This document shows positions 17,761 to 25,422 of a DNA stretch of 64,000 nt, piece by piece. Positions within the stretch are counted from its first letter, which is position 1; every line of letters begins with the position of its first letter. This DNA is from Thermofontimicrobium_A sp034505795. Lineage in GTDB: Bacteria > Zhuqueibacterota > Zhuqueibacteria > Thermofontimicrobiales > Thermofontimicrobiaceae. The notes below the pieces were generated by a model. It ran no database searches. It was given only the letters and a program-made list of their open reading frames with translations, and was not told the origin of the DNA. The stretch spans positions 15,483-79,482 of the forward strand of contig JAPDQM010000005.1 of NCBI GenBank assembly GCA_034505795.1. Direction: 5' to 3'. Position numbers and translations under genes: made by a program.

Positions 17761-18593
17761 CCTTCGATAGCCGGCTTATAATCCAAAAACAATGAATAAC
17801 AACTCATCTGAAACAAAAAATGATAGATGGCAATCAACCAGGTGAAGGGGCTGATGGCAAATTGTTGCCCTTCTGGTGACAACAACCAACTGGCAAAGAA
17901 AACGAAAAAGGCGCTGACGATTCCGATCAACATGGCTGAATAGTAGGAGACATTGCTTTTTTTGCCAGCGCGGGGAATTGTTTTTGAGCTCCATAAAAAT
18001 GCCGAGCGCGCAATGTCGTCAGGCACGCGACCGTTGATGACACAGAACTCTTTGATCTGGTTCATGGCAGCGGCACTATCGCACCAGGCTTGACGCAACC
18101 GAATGATGTGCATGAAATAGACCCAGCCGACTACGGTAATGATGATAGATATGGTAACAATGATTTTGATGTATTTAACATCTTCAAAAACGTTTTCAGA
18201 AGTGAAAAACTTGTTCCCAATGATGGTAAAAAAAGCGCCCGTAATCAGCAAAAAGTAGTTCACCATCGTATGGCGATCGTTCATCGCCTGAGCAGCGGTA
18301 TCCCGAATATAGTCATACTCCTTGAGCAGCAATTTTGCCAGCTCGAATGAGTTTTCTTGTAGCCGCGGGTTTTTCAGCCGCTTAACGTAGCTGGTTCGAG
18401 GAATTCCTTGCTTTCGATAAAGGAAAAACGTCAATAATACCAGCGCTTCAGCCACTACCAGATAGATAGTAATGGCCTGTTGGTTCCAATCTGGCCGAAG
18501 AATGAATGCCGTTAATAAAAAAATGCTACTGATGGCGATGACAATGGCCAGAAAAACAGCACGACCGACCGTGCTTTCTAAAGATAAAATCAT
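17757..18593 (-). CDS. Polytopic membrane protein, family not recognised
   Basis: 278 residues from the ATG at 18593, chosen because AAGGAG lies 5 nt upstream (a GTG two codons earlier is too close). Five to six hydrophobic segments: about residues 8-30, 40-58, 110-128, 142-162, 220-240 and 248-266. Between the second and third lies a charged helix (KRLKNPRLQENSFELAKLLLKEYDYIRD), and between the fourth and fifth a cytoplasmic-looking loop with IPRAGKKSN. Coupled by a 4-nt overlap to the Nudix gene. No functional motif seen. Confidence 0.75.
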   Translation of the reverse strand: MILSLESTVGRAVFLAIVIAISSIFLLTAFILRPDWNQQAITIYLVVAEALVLLTFFLYRKQGIPRTSYVKRLKNPRLQENSFELAKLLLKEYDYIRDTAAQAMNDRHTMVNYFLLITGAFFTIIGNKFFTSENVFEDVKYIKIIVTISIIITVVGWVYFMHIIRLRQAWCDSAAAMNQIKEFCVINGRVPDDIARSAFLWSSKTIPRAGKKSNVSYYSAMLIGIVSAFFVFFASWLLSPEGQQFAISPFTWLIAIYHFLFQMSCYSLFLDYKPAIEG

Positions 18594-18806
18594 GGGCACT
18601 CCTTAGCCGTTTAATTATTTTTTGATAATTGCGTAGCAAACGGTCTGCTCATTCATCGGAGCAGCGCCAATTTGGAATGAGTGCGTCTTGAATGAATACA
18701 TTGAAATTTAGATTGCGTTTGTCACCCCCTTTCGATTTTAATCTGACTCGATTCGCAATCGTCAGTTGCTAAAGGCCATGGTTAAAGTGACGGTTGTTCA
18801 TGCGCG

Positions 18807-19103
18807 TTATTTGGTAACGGTTACGGTTCGCGAAACCACGCTAACGTAACCGGTGAAAATGTTAATAAGAACATCCAATGCCGACTGCTCGGTTTTAATG
18901 GTATAATTTTTAGCACCCTCAGCCATTTGGTCGGTGTTTACCTGATTAATGGGTACCAATCCCCATAGCGCATACCACTGCCGCGCCTCCACTTTCTGGG
19001 AGCTTTGGGCACCAGTACCAACTTTGTGGATGTGGGCCGCACAACCCATAAGAAAACAAACGATCACGGCCAGCCCAATCACCAACATCATCCGTCTGTT
19101 CAT
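18807..19103 (-). CDS. Small lipoprotein, Bor/Iss-like
   Basis: 98 residues with AAGGAGG 5 nt before the ATG. Lipobox FLMGC at residues 17-21 makes it a lipoprotein of about 78 mature residues. The body (HKVGTGAQ..KVEARQWYALWGLVPIN ... GAKNYTIKTEQSALDVLINIFTGYVSVVSRTVTVTK) follows the Bor lipoprotein pattern: a short first strand, a G-A-x-N-Y/V-x-I/V-K-T-E motif, then an amphipathic segment and a terminal strand. Bor/Iss proteins of lambda and E. coli are surface lipoproteins linked to serum survival, but here the role is unknown. Monocistronic. Confidence 0.7.
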   Translation of the reverse strand: MNRRMMLVIGLAVIVCFLMGCAAHIHKVGTGAQSSQKVEARQWYALWGLVPINQVNTDQMAEGAKNYTIKTEQSALDVLINIFTGYVSVVSRTVTVTK

Positions 19104-19195
19104 ATTAGCCTCCTTCTAGAAATGGATGAATTGAAGACATTTGTCTTATATTCCATGGCCCTTAGCAAAGACGAATTGTTGATCAATTGTCTAAC

Positions 19196-19226
19196 ACTGA
19201 CCGGTCGCTAAGAGCGACCGGTCAGT
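19196..19226. repeat. REP-like ACCGGTC palindrome, copy 2
   Basis: Perfect 14-bp inverted repeat ACTGACCGGTCGCT / AGCGACCGGTCAGT with a 3-nt loop. Shares its core with the copies at 7643 and 19250. Confidence 0.8.
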
Positions 19227-19249
19227 AGAACCACCACCAGCGACTTATT

Positions 19250-19280
19250 ATTGACCGGTCGCTCTCAGCGACCGGTCAAT
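19250..19280. repeat. REP-like ACCGGTC palindrome, copy 3
   Basis: Perfect 14-bp inverted repeat ATTGACCGGTCGCT / AGCGACCGGTCAAT with a 3-nt loop, 13 bp past the stop of the peptidase gene; paired with copy 2 at a 23-bp distance. Confidence 0.8.
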
Positions 19281-19293
19281 AGATAGGATGAAT

Positions 19294-20973
19294 TTATCGA
19301 ATGAACTGCTCCACGAAATAACGTGGGGATAGATACTCACCTGTAGCTCGTTTTATCATCTCGTTCCATGAATACGCTGTCCCGGGAGCGAATACTTTAT
19401 CGCGGAAATAGTTACCGACAGCTTTTTGATTGACATAAGAAACCGTGGCATCATCAGCCAGCTTCAAAACATTTTTGACGATATGGGCGTGAAATTGCGA
19501 GGCCAGTAGCTCACCCAGCAGATAGTTGTGATAATAAACCGGTGATGATGTAAAATGAATTTTGGCAGCCCAATCCGGCTCAGATCGACCGGAGGGACGT
19601 TTCAGCAATTGGTATTTTTCTACCAGATCCCACCAGAGCGTATTGAGATCCTGATCCGGGTTTTTATACAATTCTTGTTCAAACCGAAACATCACCTGAC
19701 TCCAGCGCGCAAAGACCAGTTGCTTCAGGCGCAGCGTCTTCTGAACAACACTGGCGATCTGATTGCGTTCGGTATCGCTAAAGCCCAACATCTGTTGCAA
19801 CCAGTTAGCATTGCGAGACAGTCGGCCAAAAAACATGGCGGTAGCTTCGGTGGTAAAAATATGAGCCGGCTCACGCAACAAAAAGGGCAAGGTCTTGTCG
19901 ATGTTTTTATCGTAAACTGCGTGGCCCAGTTCATGCAGAATCGTCTCCATCCAGCCTTCATTATTTCGGAGATTGGCAAGAATTCGGACATCATGCAAAC
20001 GATCAATACTGATGCAATAGGCATGGGGATTTTTGCCGCTCTTTTCATAGAGATCGCTATTCGCCAATATCTCATCCACGGGCAGATCAATACCATTATA
20101 GAATCGTTGCGCTAGTTTTTTCACATCCTGCGCCTCGAAGTAGTTATCCAGATTCACCTGATAGACCATTGGCCCTTCCTGGAAAAATGGATCGTGATAA
20201 TGCCAGGGCATCATCTCCTCGACTGAAATTCCATATTGTTTGGCGAGAATCTCATCCAGTTCGGCCTTCAATTCCGCAAACGGCTGATCCGTGAGTTGAG
20301 CCAATTCATCAAAAATCCGGGTTAGCTCTCCCAGATCTTGCTCGGCCAATTGCAATGACATGAGGTAGAAATTTTCATATCCCAAACGCTGCGCGGCCTG
20401 GTTTCTGAGTTTCACCAATTCCAGCAAATCCGCCGCTACTTCCCGGCCAACCTGTTTGCTGGCCAGCCAGGCAGCCTGGCGGTTGGCAGAGTTGGTTTCT
20501 TTTTTGAGAATCTCTTTGATCTCATTATCGGTCACTTCCCGTTTGCCGATTTTGCCCCGGAAGACATTGAACTTGTTTTCCACCGCCGAGCTTTTTTCCA
20601 CAATCTGTTTGAGAAGGTCCGGTGGAATTTGATTGGCCAGGTAGGCATTATAGAGCAAATCCACTTGCCGCCGCAACAGTTCATTTTTCACTGCGCCCGA
20701 TTGCTTTAGTTGTTTAAGCAGCGCAAAATCGGAGGTATCCGAATAGATCATCCGAATTTTCAATTGCACCTCGGCAAATTTATCAAAATCCTCTTTGCTA
20801 CCCGTTAACGAGGCATTCCAATAATGCAAATTCATCTGCTTCATCAATGGCTCAATCTGCACCACATGATTGGTCAGAAAGGTACTAAATTTTTGTTCCA
20901 TTGCGTTCTCTCCACAACCCCAGATGACTCCAAGAATCATAACCACAATTAATAGCACAACAATTCGATACAT
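19294..20973 (-). CDS. Lipoprotein zinc metallopeptidase, M2/M3 clan MA type
   Basis: 559 residues, with GGAGGGAGT directly before the ATG. Lipobox VIWGCG at residues 15-20 places it on a membrane face. Helical throughout. Zinc site WMETILHELGHAVYDKNID with the third ligand in AHIFTTEATAMFFGRL, spaced as in the M2 (ACE-like) and M3 peptidases. These cut dipeptides or short oligopeptides from larger peptides. The divergent neighbour is a POT-family peptide transporter, which suggests peptide scavenging. M2 and M3 are hard to separate by eye; M2-like is preferred because of length and the LPFLLREPAH region. Confidence 0.82.
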   Translation of the reverse strand: MYRIVVLLIVVMILGVIWGCGENAMEQKFSTFLTNHVVQIEPLMKQMNLHYWNASLTGSKEDFDKFAEVQLKIRMIYSDTSDFALLKQLKQSGAVKNELLRRQVDLLYNAYLANQIPPDLLKQIVEKSSAVENKFNVFRGKIGKREVTDNEIKEILKKETNSANRQAAWLASKQVGREVAADLLELVKLRNQAAQRLGYENFYLMSLQLAEQDLGELTRIFDELAQLTDQPFAELKAELDEILAKQYGISVEEMMPWHYHDPFFQEGPMVYQVNLDNYFEAQDVKKLAQRFYNGIDLPVDEILANSDLYEKSGKNPHAYCISIDRLHDVRILANLRNNEGWMETILHELGHAVYDKNIDKTLPFLLREPAHIFTTEATAMFFGRLSRNANWLQQMLGFSDTERNQIASVVQKTLRLKQLVFARWSQVMFRFEQELYKNPDQDLNTLWWDLVEKYQLLKRPSGRSEPDWAAKIHFTSSPVYYHNYLLGELLASQFHAHIVKNVLKLADDATVSYVNQKAVGNYFRDKVFAPGTAYSWNEMIKRATGEYLSPRYFVEQFIR

Positions 20974-21341
20974 ACTCCCTCCAATAATTCCTATCGGTTA
21001 TGCCAATTATAACTTGCTGGAAAATAATACAAAATATAATTTACAAATTCAAGTTTTTTTTTCGCCACCTTGCTAATTTCACCTACCAATCCCAATACAT
21101 CCCTCCATTCTGGCTCCCTATGCGACTACCGCTATTTCCTGCCCACCATCCTTAAAAAAGCGAAATTTCTGATTGACATTAAGATTGGATTTGGCTATAT
21201 TAAGCGTCACTTTCTGGCCAGGGAAGCTCACTCACTGACCGAGTTAGTCCACAACGACGATTCCTGGCTCGGAGCATCTGGCGTCAGGTCAGAAACGTGA
21301 AATTAAACCATCGCAACTTGCACCCATTTGGAGGAAATTGT
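20974..21341. other. Divergent intergenic region with leader
   Basis: Holds the POT-gene promoter (21173-21201) and a leader of about 135 nt. No gene supported; the frame open from 21297 to the transporter start has no ribosome site. Confidence 0.5.
21173..21201 (+). promoter_or_regulatory. sigma70-type promoter of the POT transporter gene
   Basis: TTGACA (21173-21178), 17-bp spacer, TATATT (21196-21201): a consensus -35 with optimal spacing. Confidence 0.75.
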
Positions 21342-22994
21342 ATGTTCAAGAATCACCCCAAAGGTTTGATTGTCGCCTTCTTTACCAACATGGGCGAACG
21401 GTTCGGATTCTATACCATGATGGCGATTCTGGTATTGTTTCTGCAGGCAAAATATGGCTTGTCCGAGGAAAAAGCCGGTGATATTTATAGCTGGTTCTAC
21501 TTTGGCATCTATGCCTTGGCCCTGGTGGGTGGGCTGATTGCGGATTTCACCAAGAATTACAAGGGAGTGATTTTTGTTGGCATCATCGTTATGTTGCTGG
21601 GCTATGTCGTTATTGCCACCCCCGGCATGTCCTTGACTATAACCGTGATCGGATTATTTACCATTGCGTTAGGCAATGGATTATTCAAAGGGAATCTCCA
21701 GGCGTTGGTAGGCCAATTATACGATAATGAACAATACGGCAAACTACGGGATTCAGCGTTCATGCTTTTCTACATGGGCATCAATATTGGAGCCTTTTTT
21801 GCGCCGAATGCGGCCACAGCGATGCGCAATTGGTTTTTGCGCACCAATGGTTTCCAGCATGATGCCAACCTGCCCGCGCTCTGCCACCAATTCCGCGACG
21901 GCGCCCTGCAAAACGTGGCCCAATTTCAGACCCTGGCCAACAACGCCAGTCTTACCGGTCCGGTAACTGATCTCCAGAAGTTTGCGACGGACTACCTGGA
22001 TGTATTTGCCAGAGGCTACAACTACGCCTTCGGCATAGCAGCCGTTGCCATGATCATTTCGTTAATTAGCTATGTCCTCTTTCATAAGCTACTGCCCAAT
22101 AAACGAGCCATCGAAAAAGCCAAGCCAGCCAGCGAAAAGATCCAAATGTCATCCAGCGAGGAATGGCAACGAGTTTTTGCCCTCTTACTGGTGTTTGTGG
22201 TAGTTATTTTCTTCTGGATGTCATTCCATCAAAATGGCCTAACACTCACATTTTTCGCCAGAGACTATACGGTCAAACAGGTCGGTCCGATTACGAATAT
22301 CTATTTCGACCTGAAAGCGCTCCTCTCGGTCATTGCCGCCATCATCGGCCTGGTGTTTCTTTTCAATAAAAAGAACAAGCTCAATTTGCGACTGATTGGT
22401 GGCTTGATGACGTTAGTAGGTGCGGTTTTGGCCTACTGGTTCTATTCAAGCTATCAACCATTAAATGATATCCAGCCGGAGACCTTTCAGCAGTTCAATC
22501 CGCTGTTCATAGTATTTCTAACGCCAGTGTTCATCGCTTTCTTCGCCATGCTGAACAAACGCGGCAAAGAACCTTCTACTCCCAAGAAAATTGGCATCGG
22601 CATGATCATTGCGGCTATCGGCTTTCTCGTAATCCTGGTAGGTTCCATTGGCTTACCCTCGCCAGCCTCATTGAAAGGCACCATCTCTCCCGAACGCGCT
22701 TCCGCCTATTGGTTGATCACGAATTATTTGATTCTCACCGTAGCGGAACTGTTCCTGAGTCCGATGGGATTGTCGTTCGTCTCAAAAGTCGCACCACCCC
22801 GGCTGCAGGGATTGATGCAAGGCGGTTGGCTGGCAGCCACGGCCACGGGTAACAAGCTGTTGTTTGTGGGTAGTTATTTCTGGAGCCGATTGGAATTGTG
22901 GCAATTGTGGGCTATATTTATGATTTGTTGCCTGCTCTCTGCCGCTTTTATTTTTTCTATTATGAAATGGCTCGAGAAGGCCACCAAAAGCTAA
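21342..22994 (+). CDS. POT/PTR-family proton-dependent oligopeptide transporter-like MFS protein
   Basis: 550 residues from the ATG at 21342 (GGAGGAAATTGT upstream). About 12-14 hydrophobic helices with POT-like landmarks: GERFGFYTMMAILVLFLQ in helix 1, GNGLFKGNLQALVGQLY, FYMGINIGAFFAPN and the C-terminal SPMGLSFVSKVAPPRLQGLMQGGW. The usual E-x-x-E-R proton motif reads N-M-G-E-R: the first Glu is Asn, so coupling may differ from classic peptide/H+ symporters. A ~55-residue polar insert follows helix 5. Likely imports di/tripeptides made by the divergent peptidase; substrate inferred. Confidence 0.85.
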   Translation: MFKNHPKGLIVAFFTNMGERFGFYTMMAILVLFLQAKYGLSEEKAGDIYSWFYFGIYALALVGGLIADFTKNYKGVIFVGIIVMLLGYVVIATPGMSLTITVIGLFTIALGNGLFKGNLQALVGQLYDNEQYGKLRDSAFMLFYMGINIGAFFAPNAATAMRNWFLRTNGFQHDANLPALCHQFRDGALQNVAQFQTLANNASLTGPVTDLQKFATDYLDVFARGYNYAFGIAAVAMIISLISYVLFHKLLPNKRAIEKAKPASEKIQMSSSEEWQRVFALLLVFVVVIFFWMSFHQNGLTLTFFARDYTVKQVGPITNIYFDLKALLSVIAAIIGLVFLFNKKNKLNLRLIGGLMTLVGAVLAYWFYSSYQPLNDIQPETFQQFNPLFIVFLTPVFIAFFAMLNKRGKEPSTPKKIGIGMIIAAIGFLVILVGSIGLPSPASLKGTISPERASAYWLITNYLILTVAELFLSPMGLSFVSKVAPPRLQGLMQGGWLAATATGNKLLFVGSYFWSRLELWQLWAIFMICCLLSAAFIFSIMKWLEKATKS

Positions 22995-23303
22995 TCATGC
23001 GCTTTTCATCGCTTGGTTTTCAATCAGAAGCATTTGGCAAAGCAATTCGTCTTTGTCTAAAATTGTGACCGTCATTCGCCAACCAGTGAGTGACGGTCAC
23101 GTTTTATTTTGAGCAATCTCTAAATATTGGAATTGGATAAATGAGTCCACTATAAACAGCCCTTGACCGCCCACCAACTGGCAAACTCTAATTTAGGCTA
23201 AATGATTTTGTCGAAGTTCAAATTAGCTGATCCGCCAGCCGGCGGATAGCTGAATTGACGGTTTTGAGAGTGCACTCATCAACCAAACCTGATGGAGAGT
23301 GAA
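22995..23303. other. Intergenic between converging genes
   Basis: Contains the terminator at 23065 and a small GC-rich hairpin at about 23231-23248 (ATCCGCC-AGCC-GGCGGAT) that could end the minus-strand selenoprotein gene but has no T-run. Nothing else seen. Confidence 0.5.
23065..23110 (+). terminator. Rho-independent terminator
   Basis: Arms GTGACCGTCA (23065-23074) and TGACGGTCAC (23091-23100) with a 16-nt loop, followed by GTTTTATTTT, 70 bp after the transporter stop. Confidence 0.8.
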
Positions 23304-23561
23304 TCAAATAGTGGTTGTTTTCGTCTTGGCATCGACCGAAGTCGCATTCTGCTGTTCTTTGGCAGCTAGAATGGCGTTGAGTTCAGCCACTATTTCATCC
23401 AAATTGTCAATTCCCAGCAAACGCGCTTGCAACGCAAGCGTTCCCCAGGCGGGGCTGCCACCTCAAGAGAAGCAGTACAGCCCAATTTCATGCAATGGTT
23501 CAATCAATTCCGGATAATTGTAGACAATTTCCGCAATCGTGGTCTTGGGAGTGATTGGCAT
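23304..23561 (-). CDS. DUF1858 redox protein with in-frame TGA: candidate selenoprotein
   Basis: 85 residues if TGA at 23465-23463 is read as selenocysteine. ATG at 23561 with AAAGGATT upstream; ends at TGA 23306-23304. The first part MPITPKTTIAEIVYNYPELI matches the start of DUF1858 (hybrid-cluster-protein-associated redox disulfide domain). It continues ..HEIGLYCFS-U-GGSPAWGTLALQ.., with Cys30 and U33 forming C-x-x-U where family members have C-x-x-C. The frame then stays open for 52 more codons with family-like sequence (LLGIDNLDEIVAELNAIL). A 7-bp hairpin follows the TGA at bacterial-SECIS distance. Likely a small cytoplasmic thiol/selenol redox protein; target unknown. The alternative is a nonsense mutation or sequencing error at that codon. 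Confidence 0.72.
23424..23440 (-). promoter_or_regulatory. Candidate bacterial SECIS hairpin
   Basis: Minus strand: CGCTTGC-GTT-GCAAGCG, a perfect 7-bp stem with loop GUU. The stem begins 23 nt and the loop 30 nt after the in-frame UGA, within the 16-37-nt window described for bacterial SECIS elements, and the loop starts with G as required. A second, weaker CCCC-GCCT-GGGG hairpin lies closer to the UGA. Confidence 0.5.
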
Positions 23562-23770
23562 AATTCCGAATCCTTTCAGCTTTGGCTTTCACATTTTTAT
23601 TTAGATAGTTTTGATGGCCAGGGCTGAGGAAAGATTCAATATTTTTTTGTAAAATTTCATCGATTTAAATGACGATTGCCATCTGTATGTTAACCGGTCC
23701 GGGCATTAGTCAAAATCTGCTGGAGTAATTTTCAATCTGTCACCCACGATGTCATCTCCCGGCGCATCAT

Positions 23771-25075
23771 CTATCCTGGAATACCTTTTTTGACAATGTC
23801 TGCCACAACTTCCACGAAAAAGTCTAGTTCCTTCAGCGTGGTATAGACATGCGGCGTCACCCGAATGCCTTTGAATTCTTCGTGGACAATCGGCGTGGTG
23901 TAGATTTTGAATGCATTAAATAAATAATCACACACCTTGCCGGGCTCTAAACCTTCGATGGCAAAATTGCCCAATCCGCACGATTGCTCTGGTTGCAGCG
24001 ATGTGAACATTCTCACGCCGGGCAAAGTGCTAAGCTGCTGCGCCCAGTAGTTTTTCAGATACCGCAATCGCTCTTCCTTGCGCCTGGCGCCAATGCCATT
24101 ATGGAAATGGATCGCCTCGCCAATTCCGAGTTCAATGGGAAAGGAACGAGTGCCCAGGGCTTCGAATTTGCGGATGTCCGGGCTACGAGGATCCTCAGGC
24201 GCCAGCAACGGCCAGAGCCGTTCGATCTTCTCTTTTTTCACCCAGAGCAATCCGGTGCCAAAGGGCGCGCACAGCCATTTGTGCAGACTGGTACCCAAAT
24301 AGTCGCAGCCGAGATCAGGAATTTTGTAATCCAGATGAGCGAAGGAATGTGCGGCATCGACAATTACTTCGATCCCGTGCTGATGCGCCAGCTCACAGAT
24401 TTCCCTCACAGGCGTAATCTGACCAGTCAGAAAAACAATATGGCTCACCATGATCACTTTCGTTTTGCGGGTGATCCCCTTTTCGAAAGCCGTCGTAATT
24501 TGGTTCAACTGCTCTGGCGGTGTGGGTAACGAAATGGTTTTGACAACCACCCCGTCACGCTGCGCTCGCTGGCGCCAGGCGCGCATCATGCTGGGATAGT
24601 CCTGATTGGTTGTCAAAATCTCATCCCCTGGCTTCAAGTCCAGGCCAAAAATCACGGTTTCCAGTGCCTCGGTGGTATTGCGCACAATCGCAATCTCCTC
24701 CGGCGAGCAGCCTGCCAGTTCGGCTAATTTGCTGCGGATGGTCTCTCGCCGCGGGCCCAAAACGGTCCACATCGTGTGAGCCGGAGCTTCATTGGAAATT
24801 TCATCATATCGTTTAACAGCATCCTGGACGATCTTCGGAGATGGACTCACGCCCCCGTTGTTGAGATTGATGATGCCGCGAGTGGTAGTATAGGCCTGCT
24901 GGACGTAATACCAGAAATCTTCATCGCTGGCCACCGCTGCCGGAGACATATCGCTGAAACGGGCCGTAGCCGCTTCGATTCGTTTGATAAAGGTCGAGTC
25001 AAATAAAGAAAAGCCGGAAATCATGCCGGCAATGCTGCCAAGCTGTTTGAGAAAAATGCGTCGATCTTTTAGCAT
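23771..25075 (-). CDS. Exported class V PLP-dependent aminotransferase/epimerase-like enzyme
   Basis: 434 residues from the ATG at 25075 (AAGGGA 8 nt upstream; an ATG nine bases earlier is too close to it). The N-terminus MLKDRRIFLKQLGSIAGMIS is a Tat-type signal (RR-x-FLK plus hydrophobic stretch). Class V fold: NLNNGGVSPSP, RNTTEALETVIFGL, PGDEILTTNQDYPSM, VIVDAAHSFAHLDY and the PLP lysine in LGTSLHKWLCAPFGTGLLWV. This is the isopenicillin-N-epimerase/cysteine-desulfurase-like group. Tat export of a folded, cofactor-loaded PLP enzyme is plausible. Reaction unknown. Confidence 0.83.
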   Translation of the reverse strand: MLKDRRIFLKQLGSIAGMISGFSLFDSTFIKRIEAATARFSDMSPAAVASDEDFWYYVQQAYTTTRGIINLNNGGVSPSPKIVQDAVKRYDEISNEAPAHTMWTVLGPRRETIRSKLAELAGCSPEEIAIVRNTTEALETVIFGLDLKPGDEILTTNQDYPSMMRAWRQRAQRDGVVVKTISLPTPPEQLNQITTAFEKGITRKTKVIMVSHIVFLTGQITPVREICELAHQHGIEVIVDAAHSFAHLDYKIPDLGCDYLGTSLHKWLCAPFGTGLLWVKKEKIERLWPLLAPEDPRSPDIRKFEALGTRSFPIELGIGEAIHFHNGIGARRKEERLRYLKNYWAQQLSTLPGVRMFTSLQPEQSCGLGNFAIEGLEPGKVCDYLFNAFKIYTTPIVHEEFKGIRVTPHVYTTLKELDFFVEVVADIVKKGIPG

Positions 25076-25110
25076 CGCAACCATCCCTTCAATTTAGATC
25101 CTTGCTTTCA

Positions 25111-25138
25111 GGCTGGCCTGCTTGCAGCAAGCCCAGCC
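25111..25138 (-). other. Leader hairpin of the PLP-enzyme gene
   Basis: GGCTGG and CCAGCC flank GCTTGC-A-GCAAGC, a compact near-perfect hairpin 36-63 nt before the start codon. No T-run, so not an obvious attenuator. Confidence 0.35.
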
Positions 25139-25357
25139 AATTCACCCTGGCCAATAATGCGGCCACGAATTTTTAGTCTCCGCTGCTTCAAGAATCCCCC
25201 TTATTGGCAAAAAATGTTTCGCTCGCGGGATAATTATTCTGCAATCAATTTTTAGTTCATTATTCATCCGCGGAGGGCCAAATATCATCCTTAGGAAAAG
25301 AACGCTTCAACCGCCAAGGCTTAAAGATAATTTTGCCAGCAGGTGATGATAATTAAA

Positions 25358-25386
25358 TTGACATTTAGCATTTTTTATGCTATTTT
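25358..25386 (+). promoter_or_regulatory. sigma70-type promoter of the galactokinase-like gene
   Basis: TTGACA (25358-25363), 17-bp spacer, TATTTT (25381-25386), about 37 bp before the ATG. Confidence 0.7.
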
Positions 25387-25422
25387 ATAAGCAAAATTTT
25401 TACATTCAACAGGAGTTTAAAC

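Larger units (their letters stand above)
25076..25422. other. Divergent intergenic region
   Basis: Holds the leader hairpin (25111-25138), a diverged inverted copy of the GGATGATA...TCCGCGGATGAATA repeat (25261-25290, minus) also found at 32312 and 32465, and the galactokinase-gene promoter (25358-25386). Confidence 0.5.

Noticed and set aside
23299..23517. Plus-strand open frame opposite the DUF1858 gene
   Set aside because: Shadow frame: the minus strand has a ribosome site and recognisable domain sequence on both sides of the TGA.
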